From Atriophallophorus winterbourni (Eukaryota; Platyhelminthes; Trematoda; Plagiorchiida; Microphallidae), in contig JACCGJ010016150.1 of assembly GCA_013407085.1 (NCBI GenBank), positions 40,645-104,644 on the forward strand: a DNA stretch of 64,000 nt. Reading direction: 5' to 3'. Below the pieces are notes generated by a model. It was not told the origin of the DNA and searched no databases. It worked only from the letters and a program-made list of their open reading frames with translations. A program made the translations under genes and the position numbers. Positions 45,850 to 56,645 of the stretch are shown in pieces (the stretch's first letter is position 1; each line of letters starts with the position of its first letter).

Positions 45850-46175
45850 AAACATTTAGCCTTAACCCCATTAGTTATGTATTTTTACGCATGTGGGCCA
45901 CAGTGTCAACTAATTTTAACTGCGTTCATTGGTGTTAGATTGATGTGCGTATTAGGCAAATCGACCACTGATCCTAGTCATTCCTAATCGACGTGACGCA
46001 CCGTGGGCTTACTATAAGCTGTTTAGCGGTAAGGTCAAATCAGTGGTGGAGGGTTGTCTAATACTTAGTCATGTTCCCTCTCCTGACTATCACACTTGGT
46101 CTGGCGAAGACTCTGTGTCAGAAGTGAAACGTTACCCAAAACTGCTCTAAGCGATTGCACACAAATTTCTTTCCA
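45850..46175 (+). mobile_element. Penelope-like terminal repeat (family C), solo copy
   Basis: It aligns along its length with the reverse complement of 22000-22300, including 'tatgtgggcc', 'gctgtttagcggtaaggtca' and 'tcatgttccct'. The hammerhead-like motif is at 46095-46140. No ORF is attached, so it looks like a solo terminal repeat. Confidence 0.75.
46095..46140 (+). ncRNA. Hammerhead-like motif, family C, solo copy
   Basis: CUUGGU, CUGGCGA (A6 changed to G), a partly paired hairpin, GAAA (46126-46129), CGUU and ACCCAA. It is the counterpart of 22008-22055 and probably inactive. Confidence 0.5.
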
Positions 46176-46267
46176 TTATGAATACACGATCGGCCCCAAA
46201 CATATTGAAATCAATGTTTGAATTTGTTCCCAGGAAAGCGGATTCTGATCGTGCAATCCCTAATTGT

Positions 46268-46330
46268 TGAATGAAAACAGCACGAAACCGATTGCAGTGT
46301 GAGTGTGTGATGGTAGTGCATGCAAATGAG
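46268..46330 (+). repeat. Family B hammerhead remnant
   Basis: 'ttgaatgaaaacagcac' leads into GAAA, CCGAUU, 'gcagtgtgagtgtgtgatgg' and 'tgcatgcaaatg', the family B 3' flank. CUGAUGA is degraded to UUGAAUGA. Confidence 0.55.
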
Positions 46331-47689
46331 AATATTTATTCATTTAGAACTTTAATATTTAACCACTCTATGATTATATAATATTACTAACGGAAATTAT
46401 CATTATTTTCTTAAATAAAAAGTTTCGTTATGACATTGATAATTGTATGACTAAACTATTTTTTAACCTGTACATTTTCTCCTAGTTTTATAATATTTAA
46501 ATGTTCTGAACATCAATTGGAGATAAATTGCAGACACTTGTTCAACGTTATTTGAATCCTTTTAAATTTCCAGAAGATTCGACTGTTTCGACAGTTATTT
46601 TCAGAATCACCGGACTTAATCATTTGTATGAAGCCAGTGATGAGAGGAACAATGATTGTTTATATTATTCACCGATAGTATCTTTCCATATTGCACAGAC
46701 GACGTTGCACATTTGTAACGCGTTTGAAACAAAGCGAAATAATTATTATCGGCAACAACGCAGGTCAATGTTATATGACATTACCTTGCTGTTATCAGGG
46801 ATTCATGCCGTTTTCAGAAGCGTATCTTTCATGTGTATCAGTGACTGTGATGCCCGCGGCAATGAAGGTAGGTTGTGAACGAATTTGGAGACAAAATGTT
46901 TTGATTATAAACATGTTCATTAGTTTATTGAATGGCAGTTTTCAAAACGTTAAGTAAAATAATATCTCGAAACCGCGCGTTTAATGATATATGAACATAA
47001 TGTTACGTTTTTAGAGCACAAAAACGTGAAAAATATTTTCGGGCTTAAGCAAATTGGAATTGGTAGAAAATTCTGATATATAAAAATAAATGGTAAAAAT
47101 CTTCGTATAATACCACTACAAATGGATATAGAAAGAATATTTTTAAGTAAAACAATGAAATGTGATACTTGAAGCATCAAAATGCGAGAATAACATCGTT
47201 GCGATGTGATACCAGAATTAGAAATTAAAAATTCAGAAATAGGTAATTATCAGACAGACTTTCACCGAAATACTTTCGGCAGAGGAAAAAGCGGGAGTCC
47301 ATTTGAATTGCTCCCACGGGTCGATTGCTAACGTCATGCAACATATTGCCATGAATTTCGTTATCTCTCTTCCACTCGTTTCAAAGAAATGAAAATAAAG
47401 CATTTCCTCGGGCTAAGTTCAAATTTGGATTTTGAAATGTTAGATATATATTTCGGTCCCTGATTCTTTCATGCACTGTAACCACAAAAGCAAAATTTTA
47501 CGTTATGCTCGAAAAATTGAAAATCGCAAAACGATCCCATGCCATACCGCAGGTTTCGCCAACAAAGGGTGCTCGCAAACCTTGAGTAGCAAGATGCTTT
47601 TTAATTTTTTGTCATGTAATAAGTTTTGCCATTATCTGATGTTTCATTGTCAACTTTGATCTCAAATGGATCATTATAAAACAAGAGCT
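46331..47689. other. No gene recognised
   Basis: AT-rich sequence. A 116-codon plus-strand frame (46528-46878) shows no family features. Confidence 0.5.
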
Positions 47690-48076
47690 CACACATTTAT
47701 TCTAATTGTCCCTCACTCGCGACTCAACTGTAGACGAAATTTTTCGACGTGTGAGTTTGTTTTACTTAGAACAATCCACCCGATTATGTAGTAAACTCAC
47801 CAAATCAGCAGATTTTCAAGAGAAGTCTTGATGCCTTTTTGACCCTTAAGCCGTGCATCAAAGAAAACTATGCATGTTGACCCCATGCATCTACGTTTGT
47901 CATCCAATCAATCAAAAACAATTTCTGCCCTTTGGATTTTACCTGATTCTTAAATTTCTCAGTAAGCAACCAATTCCCGTTTTCGCTTTTTATATTATTC
48001 GTAGTTCCCATATTATCCTGTGGTATTTTGGAAAGCTATATGCATTTTAGACTAATAAAATTAAATTGAATTGCAT
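47690..48076 (+). mobile_element. CR1-type LINE 3' end with TTGAA-type tail
   Basis: A frame at about 47785-47870 reads 'VVNSPNQQIFKRSLDAFL', the typical last residues of a CR1-type reverse transcriptase. The 3' UTR follows ('ttcccatattatcctgtgg', 'agctatatgc') and ends 'aaattgaattg'. The final 85 bp match the tail of the chimera at 7240-7325. Confidence 0.75.
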
Positions 48077-48110
48077 ATACTAAAAGGGGTATGAGAGAAT
48101 ATCAAATATT

Positions 48111-48440
48111 TTAGCGGTTTCTGTCATTAAAAAGGTTGAAAACCACTACTTTACAGCGTTTCAACTGGTTAAACACTGAATCGTAAGAAAAAGTATCTCT
48201 CACAGAGAACATTGATCGATTGTGCTCGGCCGATCGGCTGCATCTTCTTGTTATCGGTGTGTCGAGAGCAGCATTTGATGTTTCCCAGCTGGAATATGAC
48301 TCTGTACAGTGAGAGTGACTCGAAAATGCACGATCAGTAGCAAGTTCTTCCCAACTTTTAGGGTCAATGTTAAGCGATTTCATATCGGTTCCCGGTACCT
48401 TTTTATGTTTCAAACGTCTACTTACCACCTTCATGAATGA
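48111..48440 (-). mobile_element. RTE-like LINE C-terminal fragment
   Basis: The minus strand encodes 'DMKSLNIDPKSWEELATDR', equivalent to 'RDMKALGVDPTSWEEL' at 20.6 kb. A Ser-rich tail follows, and the frame stays open to 48111. The RT core is absent. Confidence 0.75.
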
Positions 48441-49714
48441 CAGGATGTATAAAATAAAAATATATCAAGAAACAGAGAATCTGAGATGAAAATCATATAT
48501 CTATAGTTTTTCATAGAGATTTTATCAATCCTCAATTGATATATGCACTAAATCTCGATTAGATTTAATCGGTTTAGGAGCTACGAATTTCACTTAGCTT
48601 CAGAGGGCTTAACATTTGCCAAACTGCGTATTTATCAATATAAAATTTTAAAATATACACGCAATTCACTGAACATGAATTTGTATAAAGGTGATATTCA
48701 GACCAATAACAAACGCGATATGTACGTCTTCTATTCATGCTCTCTCTCTGTCTATATATATTCTTTGAAAAGCATCAAACAATATAAATAGCTGTATTAT
48801 GACTTTGTATCTGAAATGAATTTTTAGATATACCCTTGCATGTGTCATATATTATTAAAACCAAATAATGACCTATACCAACTTTGACTTTTGAGAAACT
48901 TATTGGCAGCATATTCCTCAAAACCTGTACCACCCAATGTTTCATATTATCAACTATGTTTAGTGTTATTAACGTTTTCTTAGACTGAAAGAGAAAATCG
49001 AAATTGTTAATACTAAATCTTTTCCGGATTACCTAAATAACGAAGGCAAGAATGGTTGATAATGTAACTATGAAAATCTAATAGTACTCATTATTGCAGG
49101 TGGGCCAGTAAATTGTACGTATATATTGACTTTTAATACAGTTTACCTAATCGATATAGTTTTTTAAGCCTAAGTAGTTGGTTTCCGGTAAATATTAACA
49201 CTCATTTCCAAATGTGCTTTTGGTAAAAGATTTAGTTTCAGCACTTTTTGAGATGTGCAACCTTTGTTATGTTCGAGAACACAACTGTGTTTTGAAAGAG
49301 CGTGTACGTTTTGGTTGTACCAATGTGATCATGTTACAAACAGATATCAAAATAATTTCGATCGCAAACAAATGAAACCTCATCCAGACAATATTATTCA
49401 GTGATACATGTTTCAATATATCTATTCATGTTGTCTTATACTCAACATTATTTAAAAGGAGTGAAACATGACGTTGAGTGAGAGACACTTGAACATTACT
49501 CGTTAACATACATGTCTTTATCTCACTTGGCAAGCCAAGACATTTTTTAAAATAAGAGAATGAAGTGAAAGTTTGGACAGTGAAAACTCACACCCAATAA
49601 ACGAAACCTGAAAATAGCGATGAATCCGGAGAATATTTGAAGATCGCCATGCGCAATCAACTTATCGCAATATGAGGTGAAGCGCATATCTTCAGGCAAG
49701 TATTGAAATGTTTA
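48441..49714. other. No gene recognised
   Basis: AT-rich sequence with nothing recognisable in it. Confidence 0.5.
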
Positions 49715-49780
49715 TCTTTACATCACACACCCAATGATGTGTTAGGTGTTGCTTAGATTCATCAGAAACATCAAAATCAA
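49715..49780 (-). repeat. Family B hammerhead remnant
   Basis: The plus strand has 'catcacacacccaatgatgtgttaggtgttgcttagattcatcag'. On the minus strand CUGAUGA is present, but the hairpin and GAAA are lost. Confidence 0.45.
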
Positions 49781-51084
49781 TTGGAGTGCTCCCTGAAGAA
49801 ACATTGATGCATAATTCTGGATCTTTTCAACAAATCAGAGATTATTTTAACTTCACGACTATGGCTATTATATTTTAAAGCAGTTATACATGTTGTGAAC
49901 TATATTTTAAATATTTCATATGCAAAAACATTTTAAACAATATTTTCATTTCGTTATGAATTCACAAAAATGCAAAATACATTTGTTCACAAAATTTAGT
50001 TGAGCGTTGCAAGGTTTTCTTAAAAAATATATTACAAAAGTTTTATGTTTTATTACGAATTATTTTTGTAGCATTCTGTGTGGCAAATTGTTATTTTTCA
50101 AAAAACCAATTTCCTTCGAATTAATTTGTTTAGGTATTTTAAAAAAAACATTGATCCATAATTATTCATATTAGTCCGCTTTCAACCTGGCCGGTTGCTT
50201 TGATGATTGACCGCAAGGGGTAATCGATGATGGTCCCAACTGTGACCGATCCGATAGTTTTCAATTTATCCCAATGTTTTATTGCAAGTAAATATATAAA
50301 TGTATGCTCAGCGAACGCTTCGATGCACTAATGTTGCAGGTGTGTTTCATTTGGTGTACATAAAAGTTCCGACAGCAAAATGTCAGCAAAATGTTCTACG
50401 AAATTTCCGAATGAATGTTCACCTGTTTATACAATGTCTAAGTGAATAGTTTGATAGCATAGATTTCCATGATTGCCGTTTGCCAAAAATGTTTCACAAT
50501 TCAAAACATTGCCACTTGGCTGGTTGCAAAAACCAAGGCAACTAATGAAGAATTCGTTTTTACAATTCCTCTTATTTGACTTTAAAATGGCAACTGGGTT
50601 CAACAAGAATTAAATATTCATATTATTATTATGTCGACTAATAATTCTCAATCGGTTATAGAAAATATATTGCACTGAAAGAATACATGATACAAATTCA
50701 ATAAATTCAATATTTAATACCGAATGTTTAAATTCCTATGGCATATCTTCTCTCTCTTTCTTTCTTTCTTTCTCTCTCTATATATATGCATATATATGCA
50801 TAACTATGTTATTAATTACAAACGTTTATGATGTTTTGCAAAAATAACAACTCAGTACTTCTATTACGTAAGTAGTAACTATTAATATTATTGTAATAGT
50901 CTGTGAAGCATTAGCTGTCTCAGAAACATGGTAGATTTCAGCCTTGAGCGACGTCAGAAACTTTTCACTTATAAGCATTTTATTTTGGCGGAGGTTCTTC
51001 GCAAAATAGCACTCCAAATATTCCATTAGAGGAATGTTGAAATTCATAGTATACCGCAATTGCTCAATTTCAGCAACATAGTTG
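49781..51084. other. No gene; CT/TTTC and TATA microsatellites at 50748-50802
   Basis: AT-rich sequence. A pyrimidine run of CT and TTTC units passes into a TATATGCA repeat. Otherwise featureless. Confidence 0.6.
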
Positions 51085-51170
51085 GCAACCTGACAGTATC
51101 TTACAGTCTATTACTGTGCGGCACATTGCCTGGATCAGGCTTGTGCTTTCATACATACATACATGCAAAC
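51085..51170 (+). repeat. Repeat D copy 1: leader plus short CATA tail
   Basis: 'cagtatctta' and 'tgcggcac.ttgcc.tgg.tcaggcttgtgctttc', followed by three CATA units. The same leader precedes the long CATA array at 56285. Confidence 0.7.
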
Positions 51171-52980
51171 ACGGTGTTCACTGTTATTCCACAAAATCGA
51201 ATTGCCAAGTAAGATTTTCACGTTACATTTTGAACACGAACGCAAGAACGGGAGTTTTTGAAACGAGGAATGATAAACACTGCAAACGATACTTATCCGT
51301 GTTTCACTTCGCAATTCATCATAAACGATGAAACGCAATAAATTTTCAAAGACTTGGATGAAACCATTGTTAAAAAATATATTCATTGGTTTCTGACGCA
51401 AATCTTATTCTGTTGTGATCAAGATTCTCACATAATCGAATGACCTGCGTTTGCTTTTTAGTATCCTAAATTAAATATAACATTTTGGCGTTGGTTTACT
51501 TCGCATTTTTCAAGGAGAGAAAACGACTTCACGATTTATTAATAAATAAATCATATTAAATGCTCTCGCTGATCGTTTGGATTAAATACGCTTTTGACAT
51601 TGCTGACATGAAATCACCTTAACTGGATTCATTTGCGTTTTGAAGGTTTCAATTTGCAAATACGCCTTTATTGGGTTGCATGACATTTAATCATATATGA
51701 TTAACAAATGATCGAGTGAGAAAAACTATATTTTTTCCATATATTTCATCTTCAAGTATTTCTAAGTCTTCGGAACTCGCACCATTTCTAGCGATGTCTT
51801 TCATTATTTCATCTGTGGCAACTCTACTGAAATTCCATAGCCATCGATTGGCCTGATATTTTGTCAACTAGCACCTAGGATGCAGCAGCTATTAAAAGTG
51901 AACGACGTGAGTGTGGTCAATCGAAGGCAGTCTGCAATTCTGACATGATTTTGGTCCCAACTTTATTTCCATGAACTTCAGAACCCTGCTTTCTCAAGGC
52001 AACCGGTATGATTAACATTCAATAAAATATCACCGAAATAGTCTACCAGATTCCAAATAAAAAATCTACCTACTGAATGAAATTACACGTTTGCCATATT
52101 TATGTCCAAAAAATTCTGTAGTATTTTTAAGTGCCCCAACATGAATGCTAAAACACAAAACCTAGGAGTACCAGCAAACTGCAAATGATTCAAGGGAACC
52201 CATACAGAAAAATCATTGGCAATACTTGAGAACTAACAAATTCACAACCGAAGCATTTGGAAAAATTAACGTTTTAGTTCTTTTTGATCTCAAAATGTGT
52301 ATCAGCAGCAGAGCAAAGAAAATATAGAACAGCGCGGGATTTATAACACAGTCTGTTTTAAAGCATCAGTGATTTTCTATGACTTCTGAACTGAAACCCG
52401 TTAAAATGGACTGAGCCCTTTATGCCATAGTGAAAGTAAATAAGGAGTTTCAGCAGTCTTAAAGGGCAGCCTATAGGATTAAGCATTTTAAGACAACATT
52501 CAGAAAGGAGATTCCTCTGTAAGCAGTGACCTGATGTGCGGTTGGATTTTCTTGAACTCTGATACTTTTGATATATCTTTCATAATTTTTTATCCGATCA
52601 GTGTGATTTTTGGATATTTATCTGAAACTACGACGTATCGACTCATACAATAATTACCCATCTACGATTTGTCTATCTTTGTCTACAGCAATAGTGATTT
52701 TGTGCTCTTCGTTCCTTCTTGATTTCGTTTCTGTGTTTCTGCTGTCAGATTTACCCATCGGTGATTACTACTGCCGGGAACTACTCGGAGGAATACACAA
52801 AGTACAGTCAATTTAATACCAAAATTCTCAAAGGGAGACTGACAATTCACGGCTAAATCTGGTGACAAAATATATTTAGATCTCGTCACTTCACGCCAAA
52901 CCTACATAATACCAAATAAAACAACCACAGCCGTATCGATGTTCTTACCGCTTCGGATGTACTTTTGGTTGGCCCCATTA
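51171..52980. other. No gene recognised
   Basis: AT-rich sequence with only short featureless frames. Confidence 0.5.
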
Positions 52981-52992
52981 AAACAATCTACT
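52981..52992 (+). repeat. Target-site duplication, left copy
   Basis: AAACAATCTACT, identical to 53559-53570. Confidence 0.8.
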
Positions 52993-53027
52993 AAATTAAT
53001 ATGTTACTCACATCCCCCGCACTTACA

Positions 53028-53069
53028 CACCACTATCAGTTTCCGACTGTTTGCGATCATCAGTGAGCC
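53028..53069 (-). ncRNA. Hammerhead motif, family A, degenerate
   Basis: CUGAUGA and GAAA are intact. The hairpin is UCGC-AAACA-GUCG, stem III is CUGAUA, and the 5' arm of stem I is damaged (GGCUCA). Probably inactive. Confidence 0.65.
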
Positions 53070-53401
53070 ATGATCAGAGGATAAGTGGTAAACATATTTA
53101 TACTTGAATGCCACTCTTACATATGGTTCATACAACAAACCCCGGTGTTCAAACACAAAATCACATAGTGATTCCTGGTCAAGCACTCAAGGCGCTTATG
53201 GATGAATAAAGTAATGTGTTGCTCACATCCCACACACTAACACACCACTACCGGTTTCAGGCTGTTTGCCATTTGTACTATGTGATTCTCTTTTTGAAAA
53301 CCATGGTTCGTGTACGCACCTTATGTAACTGTGTCATTCAAGTATAACTTTGTGTACCACGTATCCACTGTTTCAAGTTTCACTGAACCTTATCATACTG
53401 T

Positions 53402-53443
53402 CTCCACCTGATGATGGAGTACAGCCAGAAACCCGTAGTGGTG
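53402..53443 (+). ncRNA. Hammerhead motif, family A
   Basis: CUCCAC, CUGAUGA (53408-53414), stem II UGG..CCA with a changed loop, GAAA (53428-53431), CCCGUA and GUGGUG. The core is intact; stem III is weakened by a C-C. Confidence 0.7.
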
Positions 53444-53558
53444 TGCAAGTTTGGTGGATGTGAGCAACACATTACATTATTCATCCATAAGCACCTTGAG
53501 TGCATGTCCATGAATCACTATGTGATTCTGTGTTTAAACAACGTGGTAACAGTAACAG

Positions 53559-53570
53559 AAACAATCTACT
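53559..53570 (+). repeat. Target-site duplication, right copy
   Basis: AAACAATCTACT, identical to 52981-52992. Confidence 0.8.
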
Positions 53571-53574
53571 GTTC

Positions 53575-54105
53575 GCGAAACTGGTGTCGTCTGTGAGAAA
53601 ATAGTTAGTGGTAAGATCAAATCTGTCACGTGTCGCAAGTGCTCAAACACGTGTCACACAAAATGTGACAAATAATTGGCCACAGTGGCGATAAACATCT
53701 TAAATGATGAAAACATTCCTGGCGTATGCTACGTCTGTAAACATTGTGGAAGAGAACAAAAAAAGGCTTGCCTGCTTCAACAAGTGTCAAGCAATGCAAC
53801 CTATATGATCGCACGTTGAGCTTAGAGCTCTGCACACAAACATAAATGGCATCATTTGAAACTCCAGATACAGCTCAGAACTCCTGGTTTCTCGGTAAAA
53901 CGACCGAAAAATCGGAAAATATAGTCTGTAATGCCAACTAGACAAAATATGTATCTCTACAGATCATTCCACGCGAACGCTCATCAGTTTTAAATCTGCC
54001 AGAGAGTCGAGTAGAGCTCCCACATTTCGATAAACCACGTCTGCTGAAAATAACACTAAACAGTAAGAAGGATATCGAAACTGTTCTTTTAAATTCTTAA
54101 ATGCT
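53575..54105 (+). pseudogene. LINE ORF1 fragment (PHD-like zinc finger and C-terminal part)
   Basis: Broken frames read 'VVCEKIVSGKIKSVTCRKCS', then CHTKCDK and 'GVCYVCKHC', a C4HC3-like (PHD/ESA-type) finger found in ORF1 of CR1-like LINEs. Further on comes 'LNLPESRVELPHFDKPRLL' and 'KITLNSKKDIETVLL', typical of the ORF1 nucleic-acid-binding region. Stop codons interrupt it. The family A insertion at 52993-53558 abuts it, so the element may have been the insertion target. Confidence 0.65.
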
Positions 54106-56215
54106 GCGCGTGTTTCCCGAGTAACTTGGGTAATTTGGGTATTATGAATGAAAGTGCATTTTAGTAATTTCTTAATATTGATCAGCATGATATAGAAGAA
54201 TGACTAATCTGAATATCTATTGATATTAATGTGGTAATAAGTATTTCAAACCCAATGTGCGAGTTGTTTGTCATACAGTTAGAAAAAAGATCCAGCATAG
54301 AGACCTCAAGCAGGATAGCCAGTTTCGGAAGAGAATGAGCAGTGTCGTGGATAGTGCTAAAAATTGGTCGGAGTGATTTTGGATCGACGATTACAGAATT
54401 GAGGTTAATTCTATGGTTAAACAAGACAGACAATTCGAATGAATTCTAATAATATACGTAAAAATTCGGAGCGCAAAGTCGCAGTACAGCTTGTTTTTGG
54501 ACCAGAAATTGAAAGTCCGCGTTATTTTCCCCATAAAGAGAAAATTCCACGAATTTAAATTACATCTTTTATCGAAAATACAACTCTTTAGCAAGTTCAT
54601 TAATTTAAAAGCAGCGATAACGCCAAAACTTTATATTATTAGCGAGTGTGATTAAAATGTTTCATGCAGGCGTCATCTCTTAGCATTAATAGTTGTGCAG
54701 CTTGATGATAAAATAATATCACGTTAATATCGACCTTTTATGTCCAATGGGAGAATTATCCGCTGCGTTTGGGATATCGAACAGGTTAAGCATTGTTTAC
54801 ATTGGATGATAACATCTAATTTATTTGTTTAGTTGGTTATTCTTTTATTTGCTAACGAATTAGCCAACGAACTCTGGTATTTAGCAAAGTTTTCATTCAA
54901 TTGTGGGCAAATCAACAGCATCACAACAATTTACAGATAAAAATTTAAACTCGAATATCTCAATCTGTATTTATTACCTAATTTATAAATTTGGCAATAA
55001 ATGAAGACAGTTTTAACTTCGCCTGAAATATTCCAGATTGCGAAAAGTAAAGCAGTCCCATAAACCAACGCAAAGATGAACTTCAGTAAAACACAGTTAG
55101 TAATCAGCATTAATGAAATAGTCGGGCTCAGACATAGTGCTTGCTATTTTAGTCATGTTAAGCAACCATGAGCAATTGTTGAACCAGAACCTTATTGAAA
55201 TTTTTGTTTATTAATTCTGATTCCACATAGCGCAGATATTAACACTTTTTCCAACAGTATATTGACTTTTTGCATTTGGATTGTCGCCAAATTACAATAA
55301 AAATCCAAACAATTTTTCAACGTTATATTTTGTTTAAATTTCACATTTGAAACTACTTCTGAGTAAACCCATTAAACTACAGAAGAGATTGTTAGACGGG
55401 ATAGTCCCAGCCAAAAGCGAATGGACGATTTAAACAATGAAACGGAACGAACTGCATAAAACTGTTGAGATTGGCAGTTATTTTTACTCTTATCGATTTC
55501 AGTTTCTTTGCGATTATCGGAAATGCATTGAACCGTGAAACACTGGAATAATTATGGAAAGTTTTAAATGAAAACCAATATTAGTACGGATTAGCAAGGC
55601 GAACAAAAATAAAACCATTTTTCAGGCTCAATGAAGACAATTTTAAGTCCACTCGATACAGCCATGCATTTCGAATTCGGAAATGTGTTCGTGCAAAGCA
55701 TTTAAAAACTTATTAATATGTTCCGCATTAATATGAGTTTATAATCTTCGTAAAAGCAGTTTAATAATTTTGTTACAGTTCGATTGAGAATTAGATAGAA
55801 ACGTCGGTGGAATAAGGACGTACATTAAGTGTGATTTCGACCTCAGATCAACATTACACATGCAAAATGTTCAGTTAAAGAGCATACATATTGAAACGAA
55901 TAACCCATGGTTGAAATTTGAGGCCTAATGTATGTGCGATTTTTTAAGCCCACAAATGATAAATGAAGGTTTTGGAGTTCAATTTCTTTTACTCTTACTG
56001 CAGAGATTTGTGACTCGTGTAATCTGATAGCTCACGACAATTAATGACTAATATTAACCTACAATGCACAGATGTGCGATCGTGCAGTACTTGGTGCTGT
56101 GCGGCTAACGTCGTGCTAAATTGATTGGCCACCGGTAGTGAGCTGCATGCTGAAACACGCTGAAGTCTCACTACCATTTCTATTTTATTTCTCACATCTG
56201 TCTAGGCATGAGCAA
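54106..56215. other. No gene recognised
   Basis: AT-rich sequence with short featureless frames on both strands. Confidence 0.5.
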
Positions 56216-56284
56216 TGTGACAGTATCTTAACCCACGTGTAATCTGTGACTGCGCGGCACTTTGCCCTGGTCAGGCTTGTGCTT
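56216..56284 (+). repeat. Repeat D copy 2: leader of the CATA array
   Basis: 'tgacagtatctta' and 'gcgcggcactttgccctggtcaggcttgtgctttc' match 51088-51153. The leader ends exactly where the CATA units begin in both copies. Confidence 0.75.
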
Positions 56285-56606
56285 TCATACATACATACAT
56301 ACATACATACATACATACATACATACATACATACATACATACATACATACATACATACATACATACATACATACACATACATACATACATACATACATAC
56401 ATACATACATACATACATACATACATACATACATACATACATACATACATACATACATACATACATACATACATACATACATACATACATACATACATAC
56501 ATACATACATACATACATACATACATACATACATACATACATACATACATACCATACATACATACATACATACATACATACATACATACATACATACATA
56601 CATACA

Positions 56607-56642
<36 letters not shown>

Positions 56643-56645
56643 TAC
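56285..56645. repeat. (CATA)n microsatellite, about 360 bp
   Basis: About 88 tetranucleotide units with two small phase slips near 56372 and 56552, ending in TATATA. The long open frames across it (HTYI or VCMY repeats) are translation artefacts. Confidence 0.95.

Larger units (their letters stand above)
52993..53558 (+). mobile_element. Family A hammerhead retroelement with inverted 5' part, second insertion
   Basis: A 566-bp insertion between perfect 12-bp target-site duplications. The left part (to about 53270) is minus: a full unit of 215 bp between ribozymes at 53028 and 53243, and a truncated second ribozyme. The right part (from about 53271) is plus: unit body, ribozyme at 53402-53443 and the start of a next unit. 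The 5' ends meet at the junction, as in the 24.1 kb insertion but at a different point of the unit. It lies next to a LINE ORF1 fragment. Confidence 0.85.

Noticed and set aside
46528..46878. 116-codon plus-strand frame
   Set aside because: No family features and no splice context; length is within chance for this window.
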